NCBI GenBank assembly: GCA_913058265.1
Contig: CAJXPQ010000005.1
Location: 62,001-126,000 of the forward strand
Direction: 5' to 3'
DNA length: 64,000 bases
Source of the DNA: an uncultured Oligoflexia bacterium
Lineage (GTDB): Bacteria > Bdellovibrionota > Bacteriovoracia > Bacteriovoracales > Bacteriovoracaceae
Shown here: positions 1-9,042 of the stretch, in pieces
How the letters are laid out: each line of letters starts with the position of its first letter
How positions within the stretch are numbered: the stretch's first letter is position 1
Program-made: the position numbers and the translations under genes
Notes under the pieces: model-generated
Databases searched by the model: none
What the model was told of the DNA's origin: nothing
The model's input: only the letters and a program-made list of their open reading frames with translations

Positions 1-467
1 AAATGCAAAACATAGATTTATTAGTAAGTGTTGCTAAAGAATTACACGATATTGAGTTTATTGTTGCCGGCAAAGGCCCCCAAGAGCATAAGCTTGCAAA
101 CCTACCAAACCTATCGTTTCTAGGAGAGGTTCTGAACTCTGAGATACCAAAGATTGTAAAGTCATCACACTTAGGATTATCTTTTCGTAATGATGGAATA
201 ATCAATGAAACTTCATTTCCTGTTAAAATCTTTGAGTATCTTGGTGCAAAGCTACCAGTAATCTCAACTCCACACTCTGAAGCAGGATTTTTTCTTGAAA
301 AAAACAAGCTTGGTTTTCAATATAAAAATTCAGAACGGAATCAAATCGTAAACAAAATAAGAGAAATCCAAAAGAACTCAAACACTAACAATGTCGATTT
401 GACTAAATATTCGAGACAATATCAATCAAAAAAATTTACGGACGTAGTAAGAGAAGTCCTTAATTAA
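1..467 (+). CDS. Glycosyltransferase family 4 (GT-B), C-terminal part, cut by the window edge
   Basis: This is the C-terminal half of a GT-B glycosyltransferase that probably adds a sugar from a nucleotide donor to a lipid-linked polysaccharide repeat at the cytoplasmic membrane. The visible part has the family's Rossmann-like donor half: a VAGKGP-type turn, then 'FLGEV' and an acidic patch followed by 'VKIFEYLGAKLPVIST', which matches the E-x7-E donor-binding region with 'K-x-x-EY-GAK-P-I'. A methionine at base 3 is in frame, but 154 residues is half the usual size and the reading frame is open to base 1, so the true start lies outside the window. It converges on the sugar-phosphate transferase gene. 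Confidence 0.8.
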   Translation, partial: MQNIDLLVSVAKELHDIEFIVAGKGPQEHKLANLPNLSFLGEVLNSEIPKIVKSSHLGLSFRNDGIINETSFPVKIFEYLGAKLPVISTPHSEAGFFLEKNKLGFQYKNSERNQIVNKIREIQKNSNTNNVDLTKYSRQYQSKKFTDVVREVLN

Positions 468-1777
468 CGACCAATTTTACCTATGACAATTTTAATTGTT
501 TTCAAAATTATTCTTAGATCTAACCAGGACGATTTATTTTTAACATAAAATAAATCATATTGAAGCTTTATTAAGGAATCATTCTCGCTAGCACCATAAC
601 CATAGTTGACCTGCGCCCAGCCAGAAATTCCAGGTTTAACCAAGTGACGATAATTATAAAAAGGAATTACATTAATTAATTTTTGCTCAATTATTTCTGG
701 CCTCTCAGGTCTAGGTCCAACTAGGCTCATTGTACCATTTAGAACATTCCACAACTGAGGAATTTCATCAATTCGTGTTGTCCGTAAAAATTTTCCTATC
801 AATGTTATTCGATCATCATTCACAGGAGACCACTTGGCACCATTTTCTTCTGCATTTAAATTCATTGTTCTAAATTTAAAAATTTTAAAAACTTTATTGT
901 TCAATCCGACTCGGTCCTGTGAGTAAAGAATTGGTTTTCCGGAGACTAGATATAAAATGGGTATTAAAATGAGTACTAATGGAAACAGTAGACATATTCC
1001 CAAAATGGCAATTACATGATCAATAAAAATCTTTGAAAAATAGTAAGATCCCTGGTTCAAATTAATTCTCGAGTCAATAAACCATGTATGATCAATTGCT
1101 TCCAATGGAACTTTCCCAGAGATCACTTCGCTAAATTCACTAAGGGACAAAATACTTTTTCCTGTATTTAGCAAATTAAATAGTTCTGTGCCAATATCCT
1201 CAGATCCTAGTAGATTGTCCTCAATTACAAGTAGCTTTGTATCATAGTCAGGTTTATAATTATTCATACTTTTAACGTGTGCCTTAATTGAAAAACCCAG
1301 ATATCCTTTTTTATTGAATAGATCTTTAAGCTCTGTGAATGTGCTGGAGTTACCAACAAAAACCACATTGCGAGTAAATACTTTATAAGAAAAAACCTTG
1401 AAAAATATTTTTCTCCATAAGAACACAAAGACAAATGTAATGCAGCCAAAAATTATTAAATTTGTCTTTGGTGTAATCCCAAAAATACCTCCAAAAAGAT
1501 AGAAAAAGATCACCGTTACAACAGATGAAAAGAGTACCGAGCGCAGTAAAGAAATAATCAAGCCATTTCGGTTAAAAACTCGAAGGGAATAAAGGCCCTC
1601 AATAAAGAAAACTGAAACCCAAATAGGTGTTAAAATCATTGTTATCAATAAATGTTGCTCTAAATATTTTGTTACTGCTAAAGAGTGTTTATCAATAAGT
1701 ACTGTACACATCATTGAAGCAACAAATAAAAACATGTCTCCGAATAATAATAATAATTTCTTAGATCTATTTGACAT
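464..1777 (-). CDS. Polyprenyl glycosylphosphotransferase (WbaP/WcaJ type)
   Basis: It is predicted to transfer a sugar-1-phosphate from a UDP-sugar to undecaprenyl phosphate, the first step in building a polysaccharide repeat. The 437 residues have the full family layout: four N-terminal membrane segments within about residues 8-122, a central soluble domain, a fifth hydrophobic segment near 255-280 and a C-terminal bacterial sugar transferase domain. Visible motifs of that domain are KIFKFRTM, RIDEIPQLWNV, LVGPRPERPE and KPGISGWAQVNY. The sugar specificity cannot be read from sequence. It ends 3-4 bases over the converging glycosyltransferase and is followed upstream, with a 7-base gap, by the wbpD-like gene, so it is probably the last gene of an operon running leftwards from about 3.7 kb. 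Confidence 0.9.
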   Translation of the reverse strand: MSNRSKKLLLLFGDMFLFVASMMCTVLIDKHSLAVTKYLEQHLLITMILTPIWVSVFFIEGLYSLRVFNRNGLIISLLRSVLFSSVVTVIFFYLFGGIFGITPKTNLIIFGCITFVFVFLWRKIFFKVFSYKVFTRNVVFVGNSSTFTELKDLFNKKGYLGFSIKAHVKSMNNYKPDYDTKLLVIEDNLLGSEDIGTELFNLLNTGKSILSLSEFSEVISGKVPLEAIDHTWFIDSRINLNQGSYYFSKIFIDHVIAILGICLLFPLVLILIPILYLVSGKPILYSQDRVGLNNKVFKIFKFRTMNLNAEENGAKWSPVNDDRITLIGKFLRTTRIDEIPQLWNVLNGTMSLVGPRPERPEIIEQKLINVIPFYNYRHLVKPGISGWAQVNYGYGASENDSLIKLQYDLFYVKNKSSWLDLRIILKTIKIVIGKIGR

Positions 1778-1784
1778 GAATTTT

Positions 1785-2360
1785 TTATTCTTTTCTAATT
1801 TGAGAATTCTCTAAAATATATTTTTCATTTGTATTTGGGCATAGCCAATTACCATTCCCAGAAATGGGTAAGTCTATTCTCTCTCCAAATGCACTCATCC
1901 AGCCGACATGTATAGCTGGCACCCCTAGCATCAAGGCAAAAGATTTCACATCTTTAGTAACAACCGCCCCGGCTGCGATAAAAGAATACTGTCCAAGAGT
2001 TACACCGCACACAATTGTTGCATTTGCTCCAATTGTTGCACCTTTTTTGACTAGAGTTTTTTTATATTCTGTTTTCCTCTCAATGGAGGCTCTTGGGTTG
2101 ATTACATTTGTAAAGACCATGCTAGGTCCACAAAAAACATCATCTTCTAAATGTACATTATCGTAAACGGAAACATTATTTTGTATTTTCACACCATTTC
2201 CAATTGTGACTTCATTGCCCACATAAACATTTTGTCCAAAAGAGCAGCGTTCTCCAATTGTAGTTCGGGGACAAATATGAACCCAGTGCCAAATTCGGCA
2301 ATCGCGTCCAATACTGGCCCCATCGTCAACAATTGCTGTTTCATGCTTAAAGTAATTCAT
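1785..2360 (-). CDS. wbpD: WbpD/WlbB-type UDP-3-amino-sugar N-acetyltransferase
   Basis: A 191-residue left-handed beta-helix acetyltransferase. Hexapeptide repeats of the [IV]-G-x4 type cover about residues 10-150 (for example '[15 protein letters not shown]', '[15 protein letters not shown]', '[16 protein letters not shown]'), and the end carries the WMSAFGERI segment typical of WbpD/WlbB proteins. These enzymes use acetyl-CoA to acetylate the 3-amino group of UDP-GlcNAc(3NH2)A on the way to UDP-di-N-acetyl-uronic acids. The neighbouring WbpA-type dehydrogenase, 3 bases away, supplies the first step of that pathway. The oxidase (WbpB) and aminotransferase (WbpE) are not in the window. A decayed relative of this gene lies at 3737-3996. 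Confidence 0.85.
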   Translation of the reverse strand: MNYFKHETAIVDDGASIGRDCRIWHWVHICPRTTIGERCSFGQNVYVGNEVTIGNGVKIQNNVSVYDNVHLEDDVFCGPSMVFTNVINPRASIERKTEYKKTLVKKGATIGANATIVCGVTLGQYSFIAAGAVVTKDVKSFALMLGVPAIHVGWMSAFGERIDLPISGNGNWLCPNTNEKYILENSQIRKE

Positions 2361-2363
2361 CTG

Positions 2364-3668
2364 TTATGCCTTAATTATATGTGACTCGTTGCTTCTATAT
2401 TTTCCTCTGGTATCGATGATCAATCTTGATCCGTTCTTAATTACCTCATAGTCAAAGCCGTCATGATCTGTTGCCAAAACAACACAATCAAAATTGGCTA
2501 AAGTATCTAGAGATATTGTTGTGTTTTTTAGATCAAACTCATGTGATCTCATTTCAGGAAAAATCGGAACATGTGGGTCAGAGTACGATACAATTGCTCC
2601 CCGATTTCGTAACTTCTCCATCAAAACGATAGATGGAGATTCCCTAACATCATCTACATTTTTTTTATACGCAATCCCTAAAATTAGAATTTTTGCACCA
2701 TTTATAGTTTGTTTTTTTTCGTTAAGACCTTGTGCAACTTTTTTAACGACGAAACTTGGCATAGAATTATTTATTTCTCCTGCCAACTCGATAAACCGAG
2801 TATGAACTCCAAACTCTCTCGCCTTCCAAGTAAAGTAGAACGGATCAATCGGAATACAATGTCCACCAATTCCAGGCCCTGGTTTATATGCAACAAATCC
2901 GAATGGCTTTGTTGCTGCCGCATCAATTACCTCATGGATATCAATTCCCATTTTATCAGCAACGATCTTCATTTCATTAACTAAACCAATATTTACAGCT
3001 CTATGAATATTTTCTAATAACTTTGTTAGTTCGGCAGCTCTAGTTGAACTTACTGGTACGACCCTATCGATTACGGAGCGATACAAAGCTATTCCCACCT
3101 CAAGACAACTTTTCGTATGACCGCCGCATACTTTTGGAATTGTTTGTGTTGTATAATCTATGTTACCTGGATCTTCTCTTTCAGGGGAGTAAATTAGAAA
3201 GAAATCCTCTCCAACCTTTAAGCCCGACTTGGATAATCGTGGCAACAGCTCTTCGTCTGTCGTACCTGGATATGTAGTGCTTTCCAGTGAGATGACATGA
3301 CCTTTCCTTAAGTATTCACTGCATTTCTCTGTTGTTTCTATAACATAACTTAAATCAGGTTCTCTATACTTATTCAAAGGAGTTGGAACACAAAGTATAA
3401 TTGCATCGGCGTCAGATATTCTCGAAAAATCAGAAGTGGGCTCAAAACCCGATTTAATTGAAGTACTTACCGACTCTGAAGAAATATGTTCAATATAGCT
3501 TTCATATTTATTCAATTTTTCGATTTTACGATCATCTATATCAAAACCAATGACTTTATAGCCTACCTCAGCATATCGAATAACTAAGGGTAGTCCAACA
3601 TAGCCAAGACCAACAATTCCAATCACTGCATCTTTTCTCAACAGTCTATCTATTAATTTTTTTTTCAT
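2364..3668 (-). CDS. wbpA: UDP-N-acetylglucosamine 6-dehydrogenase (WbpA-type)
   Basis: An NAD-dependent nucleotide-sugar dehydrogenase of 434 residues, predicted to oxidise C6 of UDP-GlcNAc to the uronic acid. The N-terminal Rossmann motif GLGYVGLP starts at residue 20, followed by a 'GFDID' acidic turn that would bind the NAD ribose. The catalytic cysteine is Cys271 in GGHCIPIDP. The 'ESYIEHI' and '[11 protein letters not shown]' segments are those of the WbpA/WecC branch rather than UDP-glucose dehydrogenase. It is first in the leftward operon with wbpD and the sugar-phosphate transferase. UDP-ManNAc dehydrogenase (WecC) is the main alternative. Confidence 0.88.
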   Translation of the reverse strand: MKKKLIDRLLRKDAVIGIVGLGYVGLPLVIRYAEVGYKVIGFDIDDRKIEKLNKYESYIEHISSESVSTSIKSGFEPTSDFSRISDADAIILCVPTPLNKYREPDLSYVIETTEKCSEYLRKGHVISLESTTYPGTTDEELLPRLSKSGLKVGEDFFLIYSPEREDPGNIDYTTQTIPKVCGGHTKSCLEVGIALYRSVIDRVVPVSSTRAAELTKLLENIHRAVNIGLVNEMKIVADKMGIDIHEVIDAAATKPFGFVAYKPGPGIGGHCIPIDPFYFTWKAREFGVHTRFIELAGEINNSMPSFVVKKVAQGLNEKKQTINGAKILILGIAYKKNVDDVRESPSIVLMEKLRNRGAIVSYSDPHVPIFPEMRSHEFDLKNTTISLDTLANFDCVVLATDHDGFDYEVIKNGSRLIIDTRGKYRSNESHIIKA

Positions 3669-3736
3669 ATCCCACTTTGATAATAGTTTTTAATTATATT
3701 ACAGCCAATGAAGTGATTAAAAAAGTTAATTTCACA

Positions 3737-3996
3737 CTAAATAATGACCCCACACAGAAATTTCGCACTTGCACCAATAGTACTCTCAATTTTACAAGAA
3801 TTTTCTTATATCGTGTTTTCTTTTAATGTAAAGTCTAGGATTTTCAACATATAAAAGCCATACAGGACCAGTGAAAACATTACCTTAAAGTTCCACGCAA
3901 TCATAAACAGACATGTACCCAATGCCAAATCCGAGTTCCTGCTCCAATCTTTGCACCGGCGTCTATAATTGCTGTTTCATGGGTAGTTATAGTCAT
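3737..3996 (-). pseudogene. Decayed second copy of a wbpD-like acetyltransferase
   Basis: Three stretches in different reading frames on the minus strand match WbpD at 1785-2360 in order. Bases 3996-3901 open with ATG and encode 'MTITTHETAIIDAGAKIG...RIWHWVHV' then stop after 31 codons, matching residues 1-29. Bases about 3860-3792 encode 'VENPRLYIKRKHDIRKFL', matching the '[19 protein letters not shown]' segment. Bases 3793-3737 encode 'STIGASAKFLCGV', matching '[13 protein letters not shown]'. Some 50 residues are deleted between the first two. The ATG overlaps the stop of the acyltransferase gene (ATGA), so the intact gene was once coupled to it. Similarity was judged by eye. Confidence 0.8.
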
Positions 3997-4862
3997 AGTT
4001 TCTTCTCTTCCAATCTTATTCCATATCTCCTTAGAAAAGATATGAAGCGGTTAATGCCATCGACTTCTTTGTTCACAGAATATGAGTAATCATTCATGTC
4101 TATGCTTAAAGCACACTTCTCTTTATCAATTGTTTCATCATTTCTCACAAACTTAACATTCAATTCGCTTAGCTGAGAACTTTGATTTGGAGTTCTTTTT
4201 TCATATTTTTCAAATTCTTCAAAGATATGTTTGATCCTAGTTTTAAACTTCTCATCGCTTAACTCTTGATTTATATTTTCTTTAATTACTTTGCCTGGTG
4301 ACCCTGCAACCAACGTGTGAGCTGCTGTTGATTTCACAACGGTAGAGTTTGCTGCGATTATTGAGCGTGTTCCAATTGTCACTCCAGGCATAATGAAGAC
4401 TCTCCAAGGAATCCATACATGATCTTCAATATATACTGGGCCAAATTGAACTGGTCCCCCATGTAAATAATCTGACCATGAGCCATGAGTAAAGATCAAG
4501 GTATGTCCGCCAATTCCAACATGATCCCCTATGTATACACCTTCTCCAGGCTCAATCCAGCAGAATGGAAAAACACGGGAATGCCTTCCTAATTCAAAAT
4601 TACCTCCATCAATTGATGGACCATTGATAATGGCAAAAGATTCAATATGTGAAAAATCTGAAAGTCTTACTTCATTCGCCTTCACAACTGAAAAAGGAGA
4701 AATCTTAACATTCTTTCCAATTAATAGTTTTTTAGAAAAAACAAAACTAAAAATGCTTATATGTGTGTTCTCACCAATATTTTGTCCGAACATTCTTCGA
4801 ATAAATGCATTCAATGGATGTGGAACAAAAATTAAAAGAACAGATAGTATTTTATTAATCAT
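3993..4862 (-). CDS. Hexapeptide-repeat acyltransferase (WbbJ/LbH type)
   Basis: A 289-residue protein with a short hydrophobic N-terminus and a left-handed beta-helix acyltransferase core at about residues 45-200. Repeats such as 'VYIGDHVGIGGHTLIFTHG', 'VYIEDHVWIPWRVFIMPG' and 'VTIGTRSIIAANSTVV' end with the family's 'VAGSPGKVI'. The histidine in 'IFTHG' is in the place of the usual catalytic His. It should O- or N-acylate a polysaccharide sugar or precursor. The C-terminal 90 residues are charged, helical in character and not part of the repeat fold; I do not recognise them. It lies 6 bases after the deacetylase-like gene and overlaps the wbpD remnant by 4 bases. Confidence 0.8.
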   Translation of the reverse strand: MINKILSVLLIFVPHPLNAFIRRMFGQNIGENTHISIFSFVFSKKLLIGKNVKISPFSVVKANEVRLSDFSHIESFAIINGPSIDGGNFELGRHSRVFPFCWIEPGEGVYIGDHVGIGGHTLIFTHGSWSDYLHGGPVQFGPVYIEDHVWIPWRVFIMPGVTIGTRSIIAANSTVVKSTAAHTLVAGSPGKVIKENINQELSDEKFKTRIKHIFEEFEKYEKRTPNQSSQLSELNVKFVRNDETIDKEKCALSIDMNDYSYSVNKEVDGINRFISFLRRYGIRLEEKKL

Positions 4863-4868
4863 ATCAGA

Positions 4869-6209
4869 TCACCTACTCAAAACTTCTTCATATAAGTTTC
4901 TTGTTTCCTTATTTGAAAATTCTGTATTATGCCACAAGGCAGTAAACTGTCCATTAACTTTACGACAGCTATTTTTTAAAGCCAATATTTTTTCCAATGC
5001 CTGCTCCAAACTTAACTTCATATATCTATCAGCTGTAACAGTACAGTCCATTACGATAAGTGGGCGAATTCTAATAGTCAGTTGCTTACTTTCAACAGGG
5101 TCAAATGCAGGATACTCAAAACAAGTCCCACATCTAAATCCGGCCATATCTGAAAAGCCTAAAGTGCTATCGTACGCCATATTTGCTTTCTGGCAGGTTT
5201 TTAAGGTTAACGGATGCGTCCATCTTAAGAAATGCATTCTACCACCAAATTTTTTAAGTGGAATTTTCTCTTCATCACATACTTTTTTTAATAAATTTGC
5301 CTCAGATAGAAATCGCTCTTCATCCTGATAACAATTATAACTGGGGTGTAACCCGATCTCATGTCCTCGAGAGTGAATATCACTCATCAATTTTCTCATT
5401 GCAGGATGCTCAATATCATAATCAGCATCATTCATTGGATGAGACTTTCCGCAAATGAAATAGAATGCACTTTTTAAATTATTTTTTTCGGATACATCCA
5501 TAATCCATTTAAAAGTATTTGCTTCATCGAGCTTTAGCAGATTTTTATTAGTACCAAAATATATTAGAGGTGCAGTAAATATATTTATAAACTTCCTGTT
5601 TCGCAATACATCGACACCGAGCTCTCTTGCAAACGCCTTAAAGCTTCTGAATGCATAACGACTAGGCTGATCAACATCATGACTGATATTAATCTTAAAT
5701 TCGTTTTCTTTTAACTTCAGATCAGGCCAGGTTTTTACTATGACTTCACTAAGAATATGCAGCCACTCATCAACAATAGGTCTTTCCAAATATTGGTATT
5801 TATAAGAATGCGAATCAACTGCAGAGAAGCGGTTATGGTTATCTGTTTTTTCGGGGGTAATTTCCTCTATCCGATTTAGCATCCAGAAGATAAGTCCGAA
5901 TACATCAAACTTAATCTCGCTAGAATCATCTCCGACAATAATTAATGGAGAAGCTAACTTACTATTACTAGGAGAAGGCAAGTTTCCATCAAGAGTCTGA
6001 CCAAATTTTCCAGATTCATAATCCCATTCAAAGCAGTTTTTAATTTTACTTGGAATTTTATAAAAGTCACCGCAGTGACTCACAGAGACATATTTTAATT
6101 CATCTTCATATTTAATCTGAATATCAATCTCGTTAAATAATAATTGAAATTTCTGTCCAAAACGTTCTTCAAGAATAGTTTCAAACCAATGTAAAATATT
6201 CGAATTCAT
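4869..6209 (-). CDS. Polysaccharide deacetylase-family protein (NodB-like)
   Basis: A 446-residue cytoplasmic-looking protein with no signal peptide. The first 160 residues form a separate domain, and residues about 172-446 resemble the NodB metal-dependent deacetylase barrel. The first metal motif is seen as 'ISHDVD' (residues 175-180, Asp-Val-Asp for the catalytic base and metal), and 'GHEIGLHPSYN' gives the H-x3-H-like second motif. Related proteins occur in O-antigen and capsule clusters, where they are presumed to remove acetyl groups from nucleotide- or lipid-linked sugars. Its neighbour is an acyltransferase, so the two may act on the same residue. The substrate is unknown. Confidence 0.75.
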   Translation of the reverse strand: MNSNILHWFETILEERFGQKFQLLFNEIDIQIKYEDELKYVSVSHCGDFYKIPSKIKNCFEWDYESGKFGQTLDGNLPSPSNSKLASPLIIVGDDSSEIKFDVFGLIFWMLNRIEEITPEKTDNHNRFSAVDSHSYKYQYLERPIVDEWLHILSEVIVKTWPDLKLKENEFKINISHDVDQPSRYAFRSFKAFARELGVDVLRNRKFINIFTAPLIYFGTNKNLLKLDEANTFKWIMDVSEKNNLKSAFYFICGKSHPMNDADYDIEHPAMRKLMSDIHSRGHEIGLHPSYNCYQDEERFLSEANLLKKVCDEEKIPLKKFGGRMHFLRWTHPLTLKTCQKANMAYDSTLGFSDMAGFRCGTCFEYPAFDPVESKQLTIRIRPLIVMDCTVTADRYMKLSLEQALEKILALKNSCRKVNGQFTALWHNTEFSNKETRNLYEEVLSR

Positions 6210-6270
6210 GAGATCTATTTAAGTAATTCACTTGGCTTCTGTAAAGGCATAGCGCTATACTTAAAAATAT

Positions 6271-7506
6271 ATGCTTTCAAAACTACTAAAAAAAACAGAA
6301 GTCAAAAAGAACCTAACAATTAGCGTTATTGGGACCGCCGCTGGTCAACTGATCCACCTCGGAACAACCCCAATAATTTCCAGAATTTACTCTCCAGAGC
6401 TATTTGGACAATACTCCTTGTTCTTGTCATTCCTTGGAGTTTTTACTGCCATTAGTCTTTGTAAGTTTGATCTTGCAATTATTGCTGTAGAGGATGATGA
6501 AGTATCTTTTTTTAGAAAAATTCTTTTCAAGCTTAGTGTCCTTACCACTCTGATTTCAACAATAGTTCTGATTTTCCTTTATTTTACAGACAGTGGGAAT
6601 ATATTAAGTTTTCTCTTTCTTACTTTAACAATACCTGTTTCAGCGAAATATTGGATGCATAGGAGTATACTCAATAAATCTAAATTATTTAAGAATTTAA
6701 GTATCGGAAAAGTTTTAGAGAACTCATCAAACGGTCTTATTGCCATAGGCCTAGGTTTAATGAGTTTAAAAGATATTGGCTTATTTGCAGGTAAATTTTT
6801 TGCGCTATTATTTAGTTGGCTCTACTTCAGAATACAATCATCTAAGCTCTACCTTAAAAAATCTATACTTCCACCAAAAGATATATTAAAAAAATATATC
6901 AACTATCCAAAATACTCTTTTCCTGCAGAGTTAGTAGGGCAATTAAATCTTAATACTATTATCTTTATTTTTGCCTACTTATTTTCACCTCTTGAAGTAG
7001 GACTTATAGGACTTACGACGAGAGTCATGTCGGTTCCAGCAAACTTCGTCTCAATATCTTTCCTTGATGTATTTAAACAAAAATCCATGCAAGATTTTAA
7101 AGATACAGGTAGCTTTCGTACTATATTTATAAAGTTTTTTTTCGCACTGTCTGCCATTGCAATTTCAATGATTACTGTCATTTATTTTACAGGTCCGAGC
7201 TTATTTAATCTAGTATTTGGTAATGAATGGGGAAAGGCAGGAATTTATGCTCAGTATTTATGTTTTTTCTATGCTATTAGACTTGTAACAGGCCCTCTCG
7301 CTTATGCTCTAGAAATTGTTAATAAGCACTATATAAACTTAATATTTCAATGCTTATATCTCATCACTGGCGTAGCTAGTATTTTAGGAACTTTTTATAT
7401 TACCGGTGATGATCTTCTATGCATCAAGGTATATAGCTTTAGCTTGTTCATATTATATGCAATACATACAACTGTAGCCTTTAAATACTCTAAAAAAGTG
7501 AGCTAA
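6271..7506 (+). CDS. Oligosaccharide flippase (Wzx-type, MOP superfamily)
   Basis: A 411-residue integral membrane protein with about 12 hydrophobic segments spread over its length and charged residues confined to the short loops. The opening 'SVIGTAAGQLIHLGTTPIISRIYSP' with 'ELFGQYSLF' is the typical N-terminal signature of Wzx/RfbX-like flippases. Its role would be to move undecaprenyl-diphosphate-linked repeat units across the inner membrane. It is transcribed alone, divergently from the deacetylase gene (61 bases between starts), and converges on the sulfatase-like gene. No Wzy polymerase or chain-length regulator was recognised nearby. Confidence 0.85.
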   Translation: MLSKLLKKTEVKKNLTISVIGTAAGQLIHLGTTPIISRIYSPELFGQYSLFLSFLGVFTAISLCKFDLAIIAVEDDEVSFFRKILFKLSVLTTLISTIVLIFLYFTDSGNILSFLFLTLTIPVSAKYWMHRSILNKSKLFKNLSIGKVLENSSNGLIAIGLGLMSLKDIGLFAGKFFALLFSWLYFRIQSSKLYLKKSILPPKDILKKYINYPKYSFPAELVGQLNLNTIIFIFAYLFSPLEVGLIGLTTRVMSVPANFVSISFLDVFKQKSMQDFKDTGSFRTIFIKFFFALSAIAISMITVIYFTGPSLFNLVFGNEWGKAGIYAQYLCFFYAIRLVTGPLAYALEIVNKHYINLIFQCLYLITGVASILGTFYITGDDLLCIKVYSFSLFILYAIHTTVAFKYSKKVS

Positions 7507-7518
7507 TAGATGACAATC

Positions 7519-9042
7519 TCAATGATCATGTACATTTATACACTTCTCATTAAGATGTACTTTAAATGGACTATCTTTGCTTGAACTAATAAGGTCACCA
7601 TTACTTGAACAGTTAAAGAAGTTCTCAAATACCTCTTTATAATTAGTACTATTTAAGTTTTGTCCATCTGATTCAAATAGGCTTGAGTCTTGCGAAAAAA
7701 CCTCACTCAAAATGGTTCCGTAAATATCGATATTTTCAACATATTTAGTATTTAATGTCGTCTGCTTTGAACCCACAAATTTTACAATAATTGGAACTTG
7801 AACTATCTCTTCTGGGCCCAAGCTTCTAATTCCGTACTCTATTGTTTTCTCAGACTCACTTCGCACAATTCCATGATCAGACATAATAATAATTAATGAG
7901 TCTTCATACTTTCCCTGCTCCTTGAGACTATCTACTAGCATAGAAAGTTCATGATCAAACTGAATAAGTTGACTCTTATATCTTCTAAAAATATGAGTGT
8001 AAAATAAGCCTTTCTCACCCTGCTTTGCTGTTTTAATTCTGCTAATTAAGTCATTAAAGGTATAGCTCTCTTTTTTAGGATTGAATTTTTTGACTTTAAC
8101 AGGTAGCTCAATTTTGTTTAAAGAGATATTGTACAGATACATCCGCCAAATAATATTATAAAGTCCTAAGTCTTTTTTATCATGATTAAAGGGAGAACAT
8201 GCCAAGTTTTCATAAGCACAAAAGCTTTCATAATAACCTCTATAAGCAAAAATATTTGGTTTGTAATGCTTGGCGAGTATGTGTAAAAGTGATCTTCCTT
8301 CCTTCGAATTCTTATATGCTTCTTTATACTCTCTTATTCCAGTCAATAAATTTGGAATTGAAATAAAAGTTTGTGGAGAATTTGAACGTGCATTCGGAAA
8401 AAATTGAGCATCTTCTCGAGAAAATTTACTTAAAAAAGGCAGCTTCTCCGGTAGAGGATACATATCCTCACCTAAAAAGTCACTTGTAAGGTCTGTTCCA
8501 TCGAGCATGATAAAGATAATGTTTGATGGAGCATCATCCTTAAGGCTTAATTCTTTAATCTCATTTTCATATTTCCCGTAGTCAAACCACCCCAAAGGGA
8601 ACAAGTCTCTGCTAAAGCCTGAATACGTTTTATTGGCGGTATGTAACGTTAATAGAATAGATAAGACTGATAGTGTCCAAATAAAATTTTTAAAGAATTT
8701 ATCTTTAAAAGCATTAAGTATTAAAATCAAATACATAACAACTAGAAAATATCCTTGAATGTTATTTTTTACGGTTAAAATACCGGCAAATTGCAATAAT
8801 GCTAAAACTAAAAAAATAGTTCTAAATACTTTTTTACCATCAAAGAAAAGCGAAAAGACTCCCTGAAGGAGAAGTGGTAAAACAAAAAGACTTCCCAGTA
8901 TCAAGCAAAAGGTCGTGGGAGTTAATCCGTAGTACTGCTCTAATATTGTGTTCTTTCGCATTAAATCTAATACAGGTTTGTATACGGCCAAGATGTTTAT
9001 GAATGTAATTGAAAGGTAGTACTTATATGAATCAGATTTCAT
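7519..9042 (-). CDS. Membrane-anchored sulfatase/alkaline-phosphatase-fold enzyme
   Basis: The N-terminal 135 residues contain four or five membrane helices. From about residue 173 a periplasmic domain of the sulfatase/phosphoethanolamine transferase/LtaS fold follows. Metal-site features are 'IIFIMLDGTD' (Asp181), the 'PQTFISIPNLLTG' segment where the nucleophile Ser/Thr should sit, and 'IIIMSDHG' near residue 395. Family members transfer phospho-groups or cleave sulfate or phosphate esters on surface glycans. Its start overlaps the end of the methyltransferase gene by 4 bases, so the two are co-translated. Whether it is a transferase or a hydrolase cannot be told from sequence. Confidence 0.75.
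   Translation of the reverse strand: MKSDSYKYYLSITFINILAVYKPVLDLMRKNTILEQYYGLTPTTFCLILGSLFVLPLLLQGVFSLFFDGKKVFRTIFLVLALLQFAGILTVKNNIQGYFLVVMYLILILNAFKDKFFKNFIWTLSVLSILLTLHTANKTYSGFSRDLFPLGWFDYGKYENEIKELSLKDDAPSNIIFIMLDGTDLTSDFLGEDMYPLPEKLPFLSKFSREDAQFFPNARSNSPQTFISIPNLLTGIREYKEAYKNSKEGRSLLHILAKHYKPNIFAYRGYYESFCAYENLACSPFNHDKKDLGLYNIIWRMYLYNISLNKIELPVKVKKFNPKKESYTFNDLISRIKTAKQGEKGLFYTHIFRRYKSQLIQFDHELSMLVDSLKEQGKYEDSLIIIMSDHGIVRSESEKTIEYGIRSLGPEEIVQVPIIVKFVGSKQTTLNTKYVENIDIYGTILSEVFSQDSSLFESDGQNLNSTNYKEVFENFFNCSSNGDLISSSKDSPFKVHLNEKCINVHDH

Noticed and set aside
1864-2384. Plus-strand open frames of 77 and 100 codons
   Set aside because: They are shadows of the wbpD-type gene on the minus strand, without start signals.
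4531-5328. 265-codon open frame on the plus strand
   Set aside because: It lies across two convincing minus-strand genes (acyltransferase and deacetylase) and has no domain, start signal or natural composition.
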